From positions 1 through 64,000 of the forward strand of contig CALCZU010000029.1 of NCBI GenBank assembly GCA_937903155.1: a stretch of DNA of 64,000 bases. Reading direction: 5' to 3'. Source of the DNA: an uncultured Bdellovibrionales bacterium (GTDB taxonomy: Bacteria > Bdellovibrionota > FAC87 > UBA2466). A program made the translations under genes and the position numbers. Of the stretch, positions 62,844-64,000 are shown piece by piece (within the stretch, counting starts at the first letter, position 1; every line of letters starts with the position of its first letter). The notes under the pieces were generated by a model. The model was not told where the DNA came from. It saw nothing but the letters and a program-made list of their open reading frames with translations, and ran no database searches.

Positions 62844-63737
62844 ATGGAACAAATAAAAATACGTGATTTAAGTCTCTGGGAAGCCTTTTACTGGGTTTGT
62901 AAGAAAAGTAGCTTCACTTCCGCGGCAGAACAGTTGCGGATGAATGTCCCTTTCTTAAGTAAGAAAATCGGAAAACTCGAAGAGAGTTTAGGAGTTCGAC
63001 TTTTTAATCGAACCACACGGCGAGTGAGTATGACCCAAGAAGCGCAAAACCTTCTCCCAAGAGTCGAGACTTTACTCGAGGAAGCCGGGGGACTGGAAAG
63101 AGCTCACCCGTCCTTAGACGAAGCCGGTTTGATTCGCCTGACCTGCGTTCCGTCTTTTGCTTACAGCTGCCTTTCTCGAATGCTTGTGAAATTTCGAGAA
63201 AAGCATCCTGCAGTTTTTTTTGACCTCCACGTTTCAGAACAACTCATCGACCTGGTCGATTCACAAATGGATGTCGCAATTCGGGTACAAACTCCTAAAG
63301 GCGCCCAATTTGTATTTCGAAAGCTTTTAGTGAATGAGCTTATCTGGTGCGCTTCCCCCAAATATTTAAAAGCCCATCCGCCGTTAAAAAAAGCAGAAGA
63401 CTTAAAACAACACGATCTTTTAGTGCTTCCCGTTTACGAAGATTGCGGGATGCCGAAGGGGCGAGTTCGAGACTATTTAAAAAACCAACCTTTGCGATGT
63501 GGAAGTGGTGCAGTTCTGACAGAGCTCACATTACAAGGCGGTGGAATTGCACTTCGATCGAGATGGGATGTGATGCCGCTCATTCGCGCGGGCAAGTTGG
63601 AAGAAGTTTTAGAGAAGGAAACCGTAGAACCTTTCGGAGAATTATTTGCGGTCACGCCCCACAATCGCCTTCTCACTCGCAGGGTTCGTCTTTTCCTAGA
63701 CTTCTTATCGCAAGAGTGCCGTAGCCTCGAAGGTTGA
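62844..63737 (+). CDS. LysR-type transcription regulator
   Basis: 297 residues. N-terminal winged helix: WVCKKSSFTSAAEQLRMNVP, LSKKIGKLEESLGVRLFNR and TTRRVSMT; the effector domain follows (LIRLTCVPSFAYSCLSRMLV, MDVAIRVQTPKGAQFVF). LysR proteins sense small molecules and usually control a divergent neighbour, here the dehydrogenase 178 nt away. Its ligand is probably an aldehyde, quinone or electrophile (inference). Confidence 0.92.
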   Translation: MEQIKIRDLSLWEAFYWVCKKSSFTSAAEQLRMNVPFLSKKIGKLEESLGVRLFNRTTRRVSMTQEAQNLLPRVETLLEEAGGLERAHPSLDEAGLIRLTCVPSFAYSCLSRMLVKFREKHPAVFFDLHVSEQLIDLVDSQMDVAIRVQTPKGAQFVFRKLLVNELIWCASPKYLKAHPPLKKAEDLKQHDLLVLPVYEDCGMPKGRVRDYLKNQPLRCGSGAVLTELTLQGGGIALRSRWDVMPLIRAGKLEEVLEKETVEPFGELFAVTPHNRLLTRRVRLFLDFLSQECRSLEG

Positions 63738-63798
63738 GGCCGACGTTTACAGATTGTACTAGTGTAGGTTAAACTTAATTCTCTCTCTTTCTAGCACT

Positions 63799-64000
63799 AT
63801 GACCTCTTCCACTCCCAAAATTCTCTTTCTTACTTTGTACGACGAGAGCGGTGCCAGCACTCGCTATTCGGTTTACGAGTACTTGCCTTTCATCGAAGCA
63901 GCGGGAATCAAATATGAGATTCGGCCGCTTTTAAAAAAAGAATTTAGCAAACTCGCAAACTCGGTAGCCCAACCGAAAGGTATTGTTGACCTCTTTAAAA
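63799..64000 (+). CDS. Glycosyltransferase, N-terminal part (cut by window edge)
   Basis: 67 visible residues from the ATG at 63799 without a stop to the right edge. The opening (ILFLTLYDESGASTRYSVYE, then YLPFIEAAGIKYEIRPL) is typical of GT4-like glycosyltransferases whose N termini read GASSRYRVYQYLP. It is cytoplasmic by lack of a leader. The rest of the gene and its locus are outside the window. Confidence 0.7.
   Translation, partial: MTSSTPKILFLTLYDESGASTRYSVYEYLPFIEAAGIKYEIRPLLKKEFSKLANSVAQPKGIVDLFK

Overview
The window looks like a chromosome segment of a Gram-negative, secretion-rich predator-like deltaproteobacterial lineage, most likely Bdellovibrionota (inference). Grounds: a TIGR02147-family regulator overlapping an exported-protein gene, a haem-type fatty acid cis/trans isomerase, an outer-membrane barrel, and an unusually high share of genes (about half) starting with a Sec signal peptide. 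I see no rRNA, tRNA, CRISPR array, prophage or insertion sequence, and no species can be named from this sequence alone.

Layout. 1-2300 is the N-terminal part of a huge surface protein with Ig-like domains that runs off the left edge. 2446-9154 holds two large exported or membrane proteins of unknown role, divergent from an exported protein-kinase-like gene. 9226-15779 has small exported proteins, a hemerythrin, a leucine-rich repeat (LRR) protein with a TIGR02996 domain, an LRR gene fragment, and the TIGR02147 regulator with its exported partner. 15780-21918 has a decayed locus between two GC-rich hairpins, a CtpA-like protease, an outer-membrane barrel and several small exported proteins, one of them cysteine-rich. 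21979-24190 is a coupled operon (diacylglycerol-kinase-like, metallophosphoesterase, PAP2 phosphatase), followed by a frameshifted DUF4112 gene, CorA, a GT8 glycosyltransferase, a Tim44-like protein, Cti, an AlkD-like glycosylase coupled to a YbaN-like protein, and a surface carbohydrate gene.

33493-39941 has a Fic protein preceded by tandem palindromes (probable operators), a protein with a threefold repeated motif, and an MBOAT plus two SGNH hydrolases that look like a polysaccharide O-acylation set. 39948-47013 is a seven-gene operon on the minus strand, nearly all with ATGA overlaps: methyltransferase, HAD phosphatase, nucleotidyltransferase, a CofD/YvcK-like domain fused to a GT2 glycosyltransferase, a second GT2, a GT4 and an EEP-family hydrolase; gmd lies divergently beside it. 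This is a cell-surface glycan locus, and the CofD-GT2 fusion is its oddest part.

48189-53644 has an OPA-family transporter and a two-gene nucleic-acid module: an exonuclease-fold/GIY-YIG protein translationally coupled to a PD-(D/E)XK-XPD/DinG-type helicase. 53697-64000 has more small exported proteins, a TPR/winged-helix regulator with an adjacent exported protein, a trypsin-like exported protease, two larger exported proteins, a zinc-type dehydrogenase divergent from a LysR regulator, and the start of another glycosyltransferase cut by the right edge.

The most promising leads are the coupled nuclease-helicase pair, the CofD-GT2 fusion in its operon, the exported kinase-like protein, the Fic gene with its own operator array, and a recurring promoter geometry (-10 box exactly 6 nt before the start codon) that predicts leaderless mRNAs.
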